A stretch of 14,381 bases of DNA from an uncultured Bacteroidales bacterium (GTDB lineage Bacteria > Bacteroidota > Bacteroidia > Bacteroidales > Paludibacteraceae), in NCBI GenBank assembly GCA_945787425.1, contig CALZHO010000008.1, forward strand, positions 1 to 14,381, in the 5' to 3' direction. The translations under genes were made by a program, and so were the position numbers. The stretch's first letter is position 1. Every line of letters begins with the position of its first letter. Shown here piece by piece: positions 6,009 through 12,854 of the stretch. The notes under the pieces were generated by a model, which did not search any database, was not told the DNA's origin, and worked only from the letters and a program-made list of their open reading frames with translations.

Positions 6009-6059
6009 ATGGCAACGAGAGGCTGGGAAGTTTCTCGTTGTTTTTCAAGTGAATCGTAA
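6009..6059 (+). other. Possible 16-codon leader peptide overlapping the leader hairpin
   Basis: ATG at 6009 opens MATRGWEVSRCFSSES and ends at TAA 6057-6059. It runs straight through the terminator-like hairpin at 6013-6045, so translating ribosomes would disrupt the hairpin. There is no run of any one amino acid as in classical amino-acid attenuators, and an ORF this short can arise by chance. Confidence 0.25.
6013..6046 (+). terminator. Terminator-like hairpin (putative attenuator) in the greA leader
   Basis: CAACGAGA (6013-6020) pairs perfectly with TCTCGTTG (6033-6040) around a 12-nt loop and is followed by TTTTT (6041-6045). It has the form of an intrinsic terminator but lies about 40 nt downstream of the predicted transcription start and upstream of greA, with no second promoter visible before greA. 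It would give a short transcript of about 75 nt, with greA expressed by read-through. Confidence 0.65.
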
Positions 6060-6098
6060 AAATGGAAGTGTTGTTTTCGTTATTTTTTTATTACTATT

Positions 6099-6212
6099 AT
6101 GGCAGAAAAAGAACCAATACAAGAGAGTGCATTGCTCCCAGATTTGAGTGATGCAGAGGAGGCTCGCAAGGCATTTATTGCGAGTGAGATTTTTAATCGA
6201 AAATACGAATAA
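6099..6212 (+). CDS. Small 37-aa acidic protein, unknown function
   Basis: ATG 6099 to TAA 6210-6212 encodes 37 aa. The N-terminus is MAEKEPIQESALLPDLSD and the C-terminal half reads EEARKAFIASEIFNRKYE, which looks like an amphipathic helix with an aromatic/basic end. The stop is 6 nt before the greA ATG, and the same promoter serves both, so translation is probably coupled. The frame is clean, the residue composition looks protein-like, and the ATG has an A/T-rich upstream region typical of the phylum. I do not recognise a family and claim no function. The main alternative is a chance ORF in the greA leader. Confidence 0.6.
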   Translation: MAEKEPIQESALLPDLSDAEEARKAFIASEIFNRKYE

Positions 6213-6218
6213 ATATAT

Positions 6219-6689
6219 ATGGCAACAACTTACATGACCGCAAGCGGTCTTCAAAAACTGAAAGAAGAACTCCAACACTTGGAGAGCGTGGAGCGTCCAC
6301 GCGTGATAGCTGCGATAGCAGAAGCTCGCGAGAAAGGCGATTTGAGCGAAAATGCAGAATACGATGCTGCAAAAGAAGAACAAGGCGTTCTGGAGAGTCG
6401 CATCGCGATACTGAAAGGCAAAATCATGGATGCTCGTATCATTGACGAGACAAGCATCAAAACGGACGAGGTGCAAATCCTGACCAAAGTGCGCGTGCAA
6501 AACCTGAAGACAGGACAAGAGAAAGTGTATCAACTGGTGACCGAAGGCGAAGCGAACATCTTGGAAGGAAAGATAGCCACGACTACACCTATTGCCAAAG
6601 GGTTGATGGGCAAAAAAGTAGGCGATACCGCAGAAGTGGTGGTGCCTGCTGGTACATTGCAATTCAAGATATTGGAAATCAGCATTTGA
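6219..6689 (+). CDS. greA: Transcription elongation factor GreA
   Basis: GreA binds the RNA polymerase secondary channel and stimulates cleavage of backtracked nascent RNA, restarting stalled complexes. The product is 156 aa, close to the 158 of E. coli. Residues 1-75 form the coiled-coil finger, with the catalytic-tip sequence [19 protein letters not shown]41 and E44 are the metal-coordinating acidic residues. Residues 80-156 form the FKBP-like C-terminal domain that docks on the polymerase ([35 protein letters not shown]). The ATG at 6219 is 6 nt after the small ORF. The HIT gene follows after 22 nt. Upstream is the hairpin-containing leader. Confidence 0.97.
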   Translation: MATTYMTASGLQKLKEELQHLESVERPRVIAAIAEAREKGDLSENAEYDAAKEEQGVLESRIAILKGKIMDARIIDETSIKTDEVQILTKVRVQNLKTGQEKVYQLVTEGEANILEGKIATTTPIAKGLMGKKVGDTAEVVVPAGTLQFKILEISI

Positions 6690-6711
6690 TGCCAGTGAAA
6701 ACGGAAAGATT

Positions 6712-7116
6712 ATGACTATTTTTACACGCATTATCAACGGCGAAATTCCAAGCTACAAGGTAGCTGAGAATGAGAAGTTCTATGCATTCTTGGATATTAA
6801 TCCATTGCAAAAGGGACATACCTTGGTGGTACCCAAACTGGCAGAGCCAGAAGCCAATTATATTTTTGACTTGGAGGACGATGTTCTCAGCGAGATGTTG
6901 GTGTTTGCTAAGCAAGTAGCTCGTGGTATCAAAGGTGCTGTGGCATGCAAGCGAGTAGGCGTGGCAGTGATAGGACTGGAAGTGCCACATGTGCATATGC
7001 ACCTGATTCCAATCAGCCAGGAAGGTGATATGTCATTCGCGAACCCCAAAATGACATTGCCCGCAGATGAGATGGCAGAGATAGCCAATGCGATTGCAAA
7101 AGCAATGGAGTGTTAA
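6712..7116 (+). CDS. HIT-family (Hint/HinT-type) nucleotide-binding hydrolase
   Basis: Histidine-triad proteins hydrolyse nucleoside phosphoramidates or related nucleotide conjugates such as aminoacyl-adenylates. The product is 134 aa, normal for the Hint branch. The N-terminal motif reads MTIFTRIINGEIPSYKV, followed by FLDINPLQKGHTLVVPK. The active-site triad HVHMH is at residues 93-97, followed by LIPI. The pairing VAVIGLEVPHVHMHLIP is the family signature with the nucleophilic histidine at 95. The gene follows greA by 22 nt with no promoter and ends just before a strong terminator, so it is the last gene of the greA unit. The physiological substrate is not known for most bacterial homologues. 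Confidence 0.95.
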   Translation: MTIFTRIINGEIPSYKVAENEKFYAFLDINPLQKGHTLVVPKLAEPEANYIFDLEDDVLSEMLVFAKQVARGIKGAVACKRVGVAVIGLEVPHVHMHLIPISQEGDMSFANPKMTLPADEMAEIANAIAKAMEC

Positions 7117-7122
7117 AGGAAT

Positions 7123-7152
7123 AAAAAATGACTGCCTCGGCAGTCATTTTTT
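7123..7152. terminator. Bidirectional terminator between convergent genes
   Basis: ATGACTGCC (7128-7136) pairs perfectly with GGCAGTCAT (7139-7147), giving a tight CTCG-type loop once the innermost pairs open. It is flanked by six A and seven T residues, so each strand ends in a T-run. It serves the HIT gene on plus and the DUF2147 gene on minus, whose stop codon (7152-7154) touches the T-run. Confidence 0.93.
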
Positions 7153-7589
7153 TATTTGTTCTTAGGCAACCATGTTTGGCTCCGTCCTAAAAGACCCGCT
7201 TTGTCTAACGAACCACGAAGCACCAGTTTGCCATCCTTGAGATAGATTTTGCCATAATAGAACTTACCATTATCAGGATCAAGCACTTTGCCACCACGCA
7301 ACTCGCCATCCTTCAGCTGCATATCACGGATGATAGTCAAACCCACAATAGGTTGATTGTGTTCAGCGCCCTCGCAAGCTACGCAGACAGCAGCGGCAGC
7401 ACCTTCGCCAAAAAGTTCGATAATCTGACCATAATACTTGCCGTTGTCTGCTTGGTAAATACGCACTACTGAAGTCTGTTCGCCAGTAGCATCATCTACT
7501 GTAATCCACTCACCCACGATAGGAGTTTGAGCCAACATCTGTGTAGCGAATAGCACCATCGCTACCAATAACATTTTTGTTCTTTTCAT
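7152..7589 (-). CDS. Secreted DUF2147 domain protein
   Basis: This is a 145-aa exported protein of unknown function. Residues 1-20 (MKRTKMLLVAMVLFATQMLA) are a signal peptide, with cleavage expected before QTPIVGEW. The mature part is one DUF2147 domain: PIVGEWITVDDATGEQTSVVRIY, KYYGQIIEL, VCVACEG (a CxxC pair typical of the family), PIVGLTIIRDM, GGKVLDPDNGKFYYGKIYL, LVLRGSLDKAGLLGRSQTW. The domain is probably a small beta-barrel. ATG 7589 lies 34 nt after a -7 box. The reading frame stays open far upstream (to 8147) opposite rdgB, but that part lacks the signal peptide and lies across both promoters, so it is not coding. The gene is monocistronic. No biochemical role is established for the family that I can name. 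Confidence 0.93.
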   Translation of the reverse strand: MKRTKMLLVAMVLFATQMLAQTPIVGEWITVDDATGEQTSVVRIYQADNGKYYGQIIELFGEGAAAAVCVACEGAEHNQPIVGLTIIRDMQLKDGELRGGKVLDPDNGKFYYGKIYLKDGKLVLRGSLDKAGLLGRSQTWLPKNK

Positions 7590-7623
7590 ATTTAATGGAC
7601 GATTAAAAATTAGTTGTCGCTTG

Positions 7624-7655
7624 CAAAAGTACAAAAAAAATGTGGAATATGCATA
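7624..7655 (-). promoter_or_regulatory. Promoter for the DUF2147 gene
   Basis: On minus, TACTTTTG (7631-7624) fits TAnnTTTG. The -33 position 20 nt upstream (7655-7652) reads TATG, a one-mismatch match. The leader is about 34 nt to ATG 7589. The promoter diverges from the rdgB promoter. Confidence 0.7.
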
Positions 7656-7671
7656 ATCAGCGGCAAAATAT

Positions 7672-7702
7672 TTTGATATTTGCATAAAAAATAGTACTTT
7701 TG
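7672..7702 (+). promoter_or_regulatory. rdgB promoter
   Basis: TTTG (7672-7675), a 19-nt spacer and TACTTTTG (7695-7702) match the consensus. The predicted transcription start is about 20 nt before ATG 7729. The two divergent -7 boxes at this locus are 63 nt apart. Confidence 0.8.
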
Positions 7703-7728
7703 CAGGGAAATAATTGAAAATTCGAAAA

Positions 7729-8319
7729 ATGAAAATCGTTTTTGCATCCAATAATGCCCATAAGTTGGAAGAAGTGCGCAAGATTCTTGCACCGATGGAA
7801 GTGCTGGGTTTGCGCGAAGTGGGTTTTGATAGCGAGATTGATGAGACTGGTACAACCCTGGAAGCCAATTCGATGCTGAAAGCACAAGTAGTATGGCAAT
7901 GGTTAGTGGAGCAAGGTATTGACACCACGATGTGGGGCGTTTTTGCGGATGATACAGGACTGGAAATAGCGGCTTTGGGCGGAGCCCCAGGTGTGTATTC
8001 GGCACGTTGGGCAGGTGAGCCATCCAACGATGCTCGCAACCGCCAGAAAGCACTATGCGAACTGACAGGCGTGCAGGATAGAAGCGCACGTTTTCGTACA
8101 GTGATCACGTGGATGGATGCTCGTGGAGCACAACAAGTGGAGGGCATTGTGAAGGGTCGTATGGCAGAGGAAGAGAGTGGTGAAGGGGGCTTTGGCTATG
8201 ACGCACTATTTATTCCAGAGGGGCATCATGCCACTTTCGCTGCTTTACCTGCCGAAGAAAAAAATGCAATCAGCCATCGCGCACGCGCGTTGCACGCGCT
8301 GCGCGCGCTATTAAAATAA
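7729..8319 (+). CDS. rdgB: dITP/XTP pyrophosphatase (RdgB/HAM1 family)
   Basis: This house-cleaning enzyme hydrolyses dITP, ITP and XTP to the monophosphate and pyrophosphate, keeping deaminated purines out of DNA and RNA. From ATG 7729 it is 196 aa. Family motifs are FASNNAHKLEEVRKIL (N-terminal substrate loop), FADDTGLEIAALGGAPGVYSARW (about 72-94, with the catalytic Asp-Asp pair and the base-recognition region), GFGYDALFIPEG (phosphate/base contacts) and SHRARAL at the C-terminus. An in-frame TTG at 7714 is too close to the transcription start to be preferred. The last 30 nt are an unusual GC-alternating run coding an Arg/Ala/Leu helix. The start of porZ follows after 35 nt with no promoter visible, so the two may be cotranscribed. 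Confidence 0.96.
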   Translation: MKIVFASNNAHKLEEVRKILAPMEVLGLREVGFDSEIDETGTTLEANSMLKAQVVWQWLVEQGIDTTMWGVFADDTGLEIAALGGAPGVYSARWAGEPSNDARNRQKALCELTGVQDRSARFRTVITWMDARGAQQVEGIVKGRMAEEESGEGGFGYDALFIPEGHHATFAALPAEEKNAISHRARALHALRALLK

Positions 8320-8354
8320 GGTAACGATTATAAAAAGTCATAAAAAAGATCATT

Positions 8355-10700
8355 ATGAGAAAAATACTTTTCGCAGGACTGCTCACTCTGTTGGCTGTCA
8401 ATGTATTGGCTAACACGTATATTGATACATCGGAAGACAACTGGACTTATGGTCGTATGCACCAATGGCGCGTACATACTGCCATTTCCAATATTAGCAG
8501 AGTGGTTGCGATGAAGGAATCGGTATATGCGTTATCCAACCATTCGCTCCTTTCTGTGGATAAACTATCCCAAGAAATCAGTTACCACAACCGCTTAACG
8601 GGATTGAATGGCGCAAGCATTGACCAAATGGAGTACAACGCTACAACGGATGCCCTATTGGTGAGTTACCAAAATGGACAACTGGATATTATTGATGCAG
8701 AAGGTGATATACACAACGTACCTGATTTGTATCTTAAGCAAATGAGTTATGCAAAAGTGGTGAATCACATATATATGCACGAGCAGAAAGCATACTTGTC
8801 TATGACTTTTGGTATCATCGTTTTGGATATGCAGAAGCGCGAGATACAAGACACCTATTTTCTGGGTGGAGAAGGAATGGCTGTGAATGTGCAGTCGACC
8901 ACCATTTTAGGTGATAGTATTTATGCCTTATCATCTAACTCGTTGTACGTAGCACCGATGCAGTCCAATCTGATGGATTATGCATCTTGGCAAGCCAGTC
9001 CGTTGCCTACAGGCACTGACGCAAAGGATCTGTGTGTGTATGATGATAATCTATACATGGTTCGCGATTCCACCCTGTGGGTGAATAGTGATTCCAAATG
9101 GCAAGTTTGCAAGACATCTTTCTTTGTTGAGGGTATTTGCCCAACGGATAACGAGTTATTTATTCTTCCTAAGGATATGAAAGGTGTGTCATTGTTAGGC
9201 ACGGATTCTTTGATATGGCAGGAGTTAAACAGTTTTATCTATGACGTGGAGCAGGATGGCAATGATTATTGGCTGGCCACTTCGACCATGGGAATGTATT
9301 CTACTCAGTTGGGACGTCCATTTTATCCAGAAGGCCCTGCGAACAATACTGCCTTCCGTATGCGCGCTTACGGCGATCGATTGTATGTTGTTCCGGGTGG
9401 TCGTTGGGCTACAGAGAATTACAGGTCAGGCAGTATTATGATTTTTGAAGACGATCGATGGACAAATATTTCCAGTTATATGCTGAATCAGTCCTTCGGA
9501 TTGAGACCACATGACTTGATGAATGTAGCACAAGACCCCAACGACAAGGAGCACTATTTCGTGACGAGCTATGGTAATGGTGTGTTGGAGATGAACGGCA
9601 AAGAGGGTGTCGCTCTATATACACCAGATAATAGTCCATTGCGTTCGGTTGTCCCCAATCTTCCTCAGCGCTACACTCGTACCGATGGTGCTATATTTGA
9701 TGATCAAGGGTATTTATGGGTGTTAAACACAGGCGCTGCGGATGGAACAAAGAATGTCCATGTGATTGACACCAAAGGAGAATCGATGAAATGGCATTCT
9801 TTTAATCTGGCATACAATGGAGCTACTGTGGTACTTCACACACCTGGTGAAATAATGATAGATAATCGTAATCCACAATGGAAATGGATTCCTCTGTGTC
9901 GTTATAATCCAGGTCTGATATTGCTTGACGATCGTGGTACACCCACTAACCATGCTGACGATCAGGTGACCTATCGCACCACTTGGTACGATCAAAATGG
10001 TGTGCAGATTATGCCTAAAGAAATACATTCTTTAGCACAAGGATTAGATGGAGTAATATGGGTGGGTACGAATGAGGGATTGTTTCTCATTCCTCCCAGT
10101 GTGGATTTTGCTACCTCTGATCGTTGTGAGCGTGTAATTATTCCTCGCAACGATGGCACACAGTTGGCTGATTATCTCTTGGACAAGGAGAAGATTACCA
10201 GTATCGTTGTAGATGGTGCTAACCGCAAATGGATTGGTACGGCTAATGCGGGTGTATTTTTGCTCTCAGAAGATGGATTAGAGACTATCGAGCATTTCAC
10301 GGCAGAAAACTCTCCGCTATTGAGCAATACTATTCTTTCGATTGCGATTCTTGAGACTACTGGCGAAGTGTTTATCGGCACAGGCGAGGGACTGATGTCC
10401 TATATGAGTGATGCTCTGCCAGCAGAAGATGATTTTACCCATATCTATGCATATCCTAATCCCGTCCATCCAAATTACAAAGGCGAAGTGGTCATCAAGG
10501 GCTTGATGGCAGATACACAGGTGCGTATTTTGGATGCGAACGGCAATTTGGTGAAAGTGCTGACTGGTTTAGGAGGTGAGGTGATTTGGGATGCAACGAA
10601 TACTGCGGGTGAACGTGTGGCTTCGGGTATCTATACTGCCATATGTAATACAGCAGACGGTAAAGCCCATGGTCATGTCAAAGTGATGATTATGAACTAA
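8355..10700 (+). CDS. porZ: PorZ, type IX secretion system attachment-complex protein
   Basis: In Porphyromonas gingivalis PorZ is a surface protein that, with PorU, PorV and PorQ, forms the attachment complex that removes the C-terminal sorting domain of T9SS cargo and joins cargo to anionic LPS; PorZ itself binds the LPS. This product is 781 aa, close to the known PorZ length. Residues 1-19 are a signal peptide, with MRKILFAGLLTLLAVNVLA before NTYIDTSEDNW. The bulk (about 25-690) is beta-propeller, seen as many recurring blade motifs such as YALSNHSLLSVD, YWLATSTMGMYS, GYLWVLNTG, IWVGTNEGLFLIP, KWIGTANAGVFLLSEDG and VFIGTGEGLMSY. Residues 697-781 form a C-terminal sorting domain (YAYPNPVHP, VRILDANGNLVKVL, GEVIWDATNTAGERVASGIY, VKVMIMN). 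Other Por/Gld genes are not nearby, as is usual for porZ. The main alternative is another two-component-regulator-propeller protein with a T9SS sorting domain. The N-terminal region (WTYGRMHQWRVHTAISNISRV) and architecture favour PorZ. Confidence 0.87.
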   Translation: MRKILFAGLLTLLAVNVLANTYIDTSEDNWTYGRMHQWRVHTAISNISRVVAMKESVYALSNHSLLSVDKLSQEISYHNRLTGLNGASIDQMEYNATTDALLVSYQNGQLDIIDAEGDIHNVPDLYLKQMSYAKVVNHIYMHEQKAYLSMTFGIIVLDMQKREIQDTYFLGGEGMAVNVQSTTILGDSIYALSSNSLYVAPMQSNLMDYASWQASPLPTGTDAKDLCVYDDNLYMVRDSTLWVNSDSKWQVCKTSFFVEGICPTDNELFILPKDMKGVSLLGTDSLIWQELNSFIYDVEQDGNDYWLATSTMGMYSTQLGRPFYPEGPANNTAFRMRAYGDRLYVVPGGRWATENYRSGSIMIFEDDRWTNISSYMLNQSFGLRPHDLMNVAQDPNDKEHYFVTSYGNGVLEMNGKEGVALYTPDNSPLRSVVPNLPQRYTRTDGAIFDDQGYLWVLNTGAADGTKNVHVIDTKGESMKWHSFNLAYNGATVVLHTPGEIMIDNRNPQWKWIPLCRYNPGLILLDDRGTPTNHADDQVTYRTTWYDQNGVQIMPKEIHSLAQGLDGVIWVGTNEGLFLIPPSVDFATSDRCERVIIPRNDGTQLADYLLDKEKITSIVVDGANRKWIGTANAGVFLLSEDGLETIEHFTAENSPLLSNTILSIAILETTGEVFIGTGEGLMSYMSDALPAEDDFTHIYAYPNPVHPNYKGEVVIKGLMADTQVRILDANGNLVKVLTGLGGEVIWDATNTAGERVASGIYTAICNTADGKAHGHVKVMIMN

Positions 10701-11743
10701 TCCTCCTTCGTTTTTCTGTCGAACAGGCAGGTTGGTTTGCCAATAATAAAGGGTGCGTATCGATTGATCAAGAACGATACGCCCATCGAAATGCTGATTG
10801 TTGCAAGAGCAATGAGCACGTTGAGGGTATAGTGATTGGTAGTCAGTAGATTGACGCCCAAAGTGGCTATGCCGACAATCTTGATAAAACCGATGATATA
10901 ATTCTGAAGTGCTAACGTGATAATATTATTATCGCCTACATATCTAATCCATCTTGACAAATTCGTGACTTCCAACTTGTTACACACATACTTGCAACCA
11001 TCGATATAGATGGGCATCACGCAAAATCCTGCAATAATATACAATATGTGATGCCAATACGCCGACGAAACTATTTGGTGATTAACAAACAGTATCACCA
11101 CAGTGATGATGCTCAATAGCAGCACAATCAGTCTTCTTTTTGGCCATGTGGTTGGCATATGTGCTCGCAAGATGTTTGCGTATGCATAGAATGGCATATA
11201 TTGCAAAGCCTTGTCAATACACCATGGCAAATCGGTCAGGTGGAGTGCTACGAGTGCTAAATAACCGATAATGGAGATGATGATGATGAGTACGCTGGAT
11301 TTAAGATATTTCTTTAGGAAATAAAATACTATTTGCATGCTAAATAAGCATGTAATAAACCAATATGGTCCCAGCACTATACTGGGTCTGCCCAGGATGA
11401 ACTCTTTGGCAGGAACCAGCGGACTTATCGCTAATTCGCTCTCGCCTACCATATTCCGTCCTACCAATAACCATAAGGCATAAAAGATAAGGTAGAACCA
11501 GAAATATGGAATGATTAGCCGTTTAAATCGATGTTTGAAAAAGTCAGAGAACCGTGTCCACTTATCTATATGAAATAGCAATCCTGCGATGAGAAAAAAC
11601 GCAGGCATCCTTAGTACTTGCAAGAAGTCAAACACATATCCATCCAAGTGTGGATTCGTATGAAACAAAACAACTAAGAATATAGAAACAAACTTAGCTA
11701 AATCAATCCAATTCTCTCGTGCTGGTATCTTGTTTTGAATCAT
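10697..11743 (-). CDS. Acyltransferase-3 family membrane protein
   Basis: This integral membrane O-acyltransferase of the OafA/NodX family would move acyl groups (often acetyl) to sugars of surface polysaccharide or LPS. The product is 348 aa with about ten hydrophobic segments. The N-terminus has the family signature: WIDLAKFVSIFLVVLFH with the catalytic-type H28, and VLRMPAFFLIAGLLF with R45. Later helices include PYFWFYLIFYALWLLVG, PYWFITCLFSMQIVFYFL, SVLIIIISIIGYLALVALH and LIVLLLSIITVVILFV. There is no C-terminal SGNH domain. It starts 28 nt after folE and so is the last gene of the minus-strand operon. Its TAG (10699-10697) overlaps the porZ TAA. The acceptor is unknown. A link to LPS used by T9SS is possible, but adjacency to porZ is tail to tail and proves nothing. 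Confidence 0.92.
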   Translation of the reverse strand: MIQNKIPARENWIDLAKFVSIFLVVLFHTNPHLDGYVFDFLQVLRMPAFFLIAGLLFHIDKWTRFSDFFKHRFKRLIIPYFWFYLIFYALWLLVGRNMVGESELAISPLVPAKEFILGRPSIVLGPYWFITCLFSMQIVFYFLKKYLKSSVLIIIISIIGYLALVALHLTDLPWCIDKALQYMPFYAYANILRAHMPTTWPKRRLIVLLLSIITVVILFVNHQIVSSAYWHHILYIIAGFCVMPIYIDGCKYVCNKLEVTNLSRWIRYVGDNNIITLALQNYIIGFIKIVGIATLGVNLLTTNHYTLNVLIALATISISMGVSFLINRYAPFIIGKPTCLFDRKTKED

Positions 11744-11771
11744 ATCTATAGAGCGCTTGCTGTTGCCATGG

Positions 11772-12353
11772 TTAGCCTCTAATCAAGTTCATAAACTCTT
11801 CCCGTGTTTCAGAACGATTGAAAGCGCCTGTAAAATCACTCGTAGTAGTGATGGCGTGTTGCTTCTGTACGCCTCGCATCTGCATGCATAGATGTTCTGC
11901 TTCGATGACCACCATGACGCCCATGGGATTGAGTGTGTTTTGAATGCACTCTTTGATTTGTGTGGTCAATCGTTCTTGCACTTGCAAGCGGCGAGCAAAA
12001 ACATCCACCACACGAGCAATCTTGCTAAGTCCTGTAATCTTGCCGTTAGGTATATAGGCAATGTGGGCTTTGCCGAAGAAAGGTAGCATATGGTGTTCGC
12101 ACAATGAATAAAAAGTGATGTCTTTTACTACCACCATTTGGCGGTAGTCTTCCTCAAATAGAGCGGAGCGCAAGATGGCCTCAGGGTCTTGTTGATAACC
12201 CTGTGTCAAGAATTGCAAGGCATCTCCTACGCGATGGGGAGTCTTGAGCAGTCCTTCGCGATGAGGATCCTCGCCTATATGTTGCAACAGCGATGTGACG
12301 TGTTGCGCTATCTCGTTCGTGGTATCTTCAGAGGGAATAAAGGGTTGTGTCAT
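11772..12353 (-). CDS. folE: GTP cyclohydrolase I (FolE, type IA)
   Basis: FolE converts GTP to 7,8-dihydroneopterin triphosphate and formate, the first step of folate (and queuosine-precursor) synthesis in the cytoplasm, as a toroidal decamer. The product is 193 aa. The zinc site is C85 and H88 ([20 protein letters not shown]) with C156 ([12 protein letters not shown]); H154 is the catalytic His equivalent. Other conserved parts are [37 protein letters not shown] and [10 protein letters not shown]. All zinc ligands are present, so this is the zinc-dependent IA type and not FolE2. The start codon overlaps the stop of the SPOR-protein gene as ATGA (12353-12350), which points to translational coupling within the operon. 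Confidence 0.97.
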   Translation of the reverse strand: MTQPFIPSEDTTNEIAQHVTSLLQHIGEDPHREGLLKTPHRVGDALQFLTQGYQQDPEAILRSALFEEDYRQMVVVKDITFYSLCEHHMLPFFGKAHIAYIPNGKITGLSKIARVVDVFARRLQVQERLTTQIKECIQNTLNPMGVMVVIEAEHLCMQMRGVQKQHAITTTSDFTGAFNRSETREEFMNLIRG

Positions 12354-12853
12354 TGTAATAAAATAATCTTATCTGGTACAACGTATGTACTACCTACAAG
12401 TTCTGGAAATAATTGCAGCAGAACGGTTTTATAATCATTGGCTTTTTCTCTTGTTTCAAAATTGCCAATTCTCACTTTCCAGAATGGTGGCTCGGATAGT
12501 GTATAAACGGGCATGTCAATTTGCGATTCAATGCTTTGTTGCAACTCTGTGGCTTCTCTTTTGGCCTCTTGTTGGCGATTAGAAGCGTAAATCTGTACGC
12601 GAAAGCCATCTTTCTTCTGTTCTCCTCGTACATGTCCCATGCGTTTATCGTGCATCATTTGTGTGATGATGGAATCCTGATGGATGCGCACACGTGGCAT
12701 TTGGTCCATGATGAGTGGTGCGTTGATGAGCAGAATCGTGTCCGTGGTATCTACAACAAGTATGGAATCCATTTCTTGAGCCATTACCGCATGAAATGGT
12801 ATCAATACCCATAATAATATGACGATAGCCTTTTTCATATCTATTTTTCGCAT
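12350..12853 (-). CDS. Secreted SPOR-domain protein
   Basis: From ATG 12853 the product is 167 aa. An N-terminal signal peptide lies at about residues 6-26 ([20 protein letters not shown], then QEMDS). A low-complexity linker follows (about 27-85). The C-terminal SPOR domain starts at [25 protein letters not shown] and continues through [27 protein letters not shown] to [12 protein letters not shown] domains bind denuded (peptide-stripped) peptidoglycan, often at division sites, so a periplasmic peptidoglycan-associated role is likely. No lipobox Cys is present. ATG 12853 is 1 nt after the kinase stop; ATG 12838 (at the MKKAIV segment) is an equally good start. Upstream in-frame codons to 12916 lie inside the kinase gene and lack a signal. 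The downstream gene folE overlaps by 4 nt. In-frame pairing with folE suggests conserved operon structure, not a shared pathway. Confidence 0.88.
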   Translation of the reverse strand: MRKIDMKKAIVILLWVLIPFHAVMAQEMDSILVVDTTDTILLINAPLIMDQMPRVRIHQDSIITQMMHDKRMGHVRGEQKKDGFRVQIYASNRQQEAKREATELQQSIESQIDMPVYTLSEPPFWKVRIGNFETREKANDYKTVLLQLFPELVGSTYVVPDKIILLQ

Positions 12854-12854
12854 G

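Noticed and set aside
6045..6737. 230-codon minus-strand frame opposite greA
   Set aside because: It is antisense to greA over its whole useful length. It is rich in His/Phe/Cys as expected from a reversed GreA coding sequence, and has no motif.
7590..8147. Upstream continuation of the DUF2147 frame opposite rdgB
   Set aside because: It would place the signal peptide in mid-protein and cross two divergent promoters.
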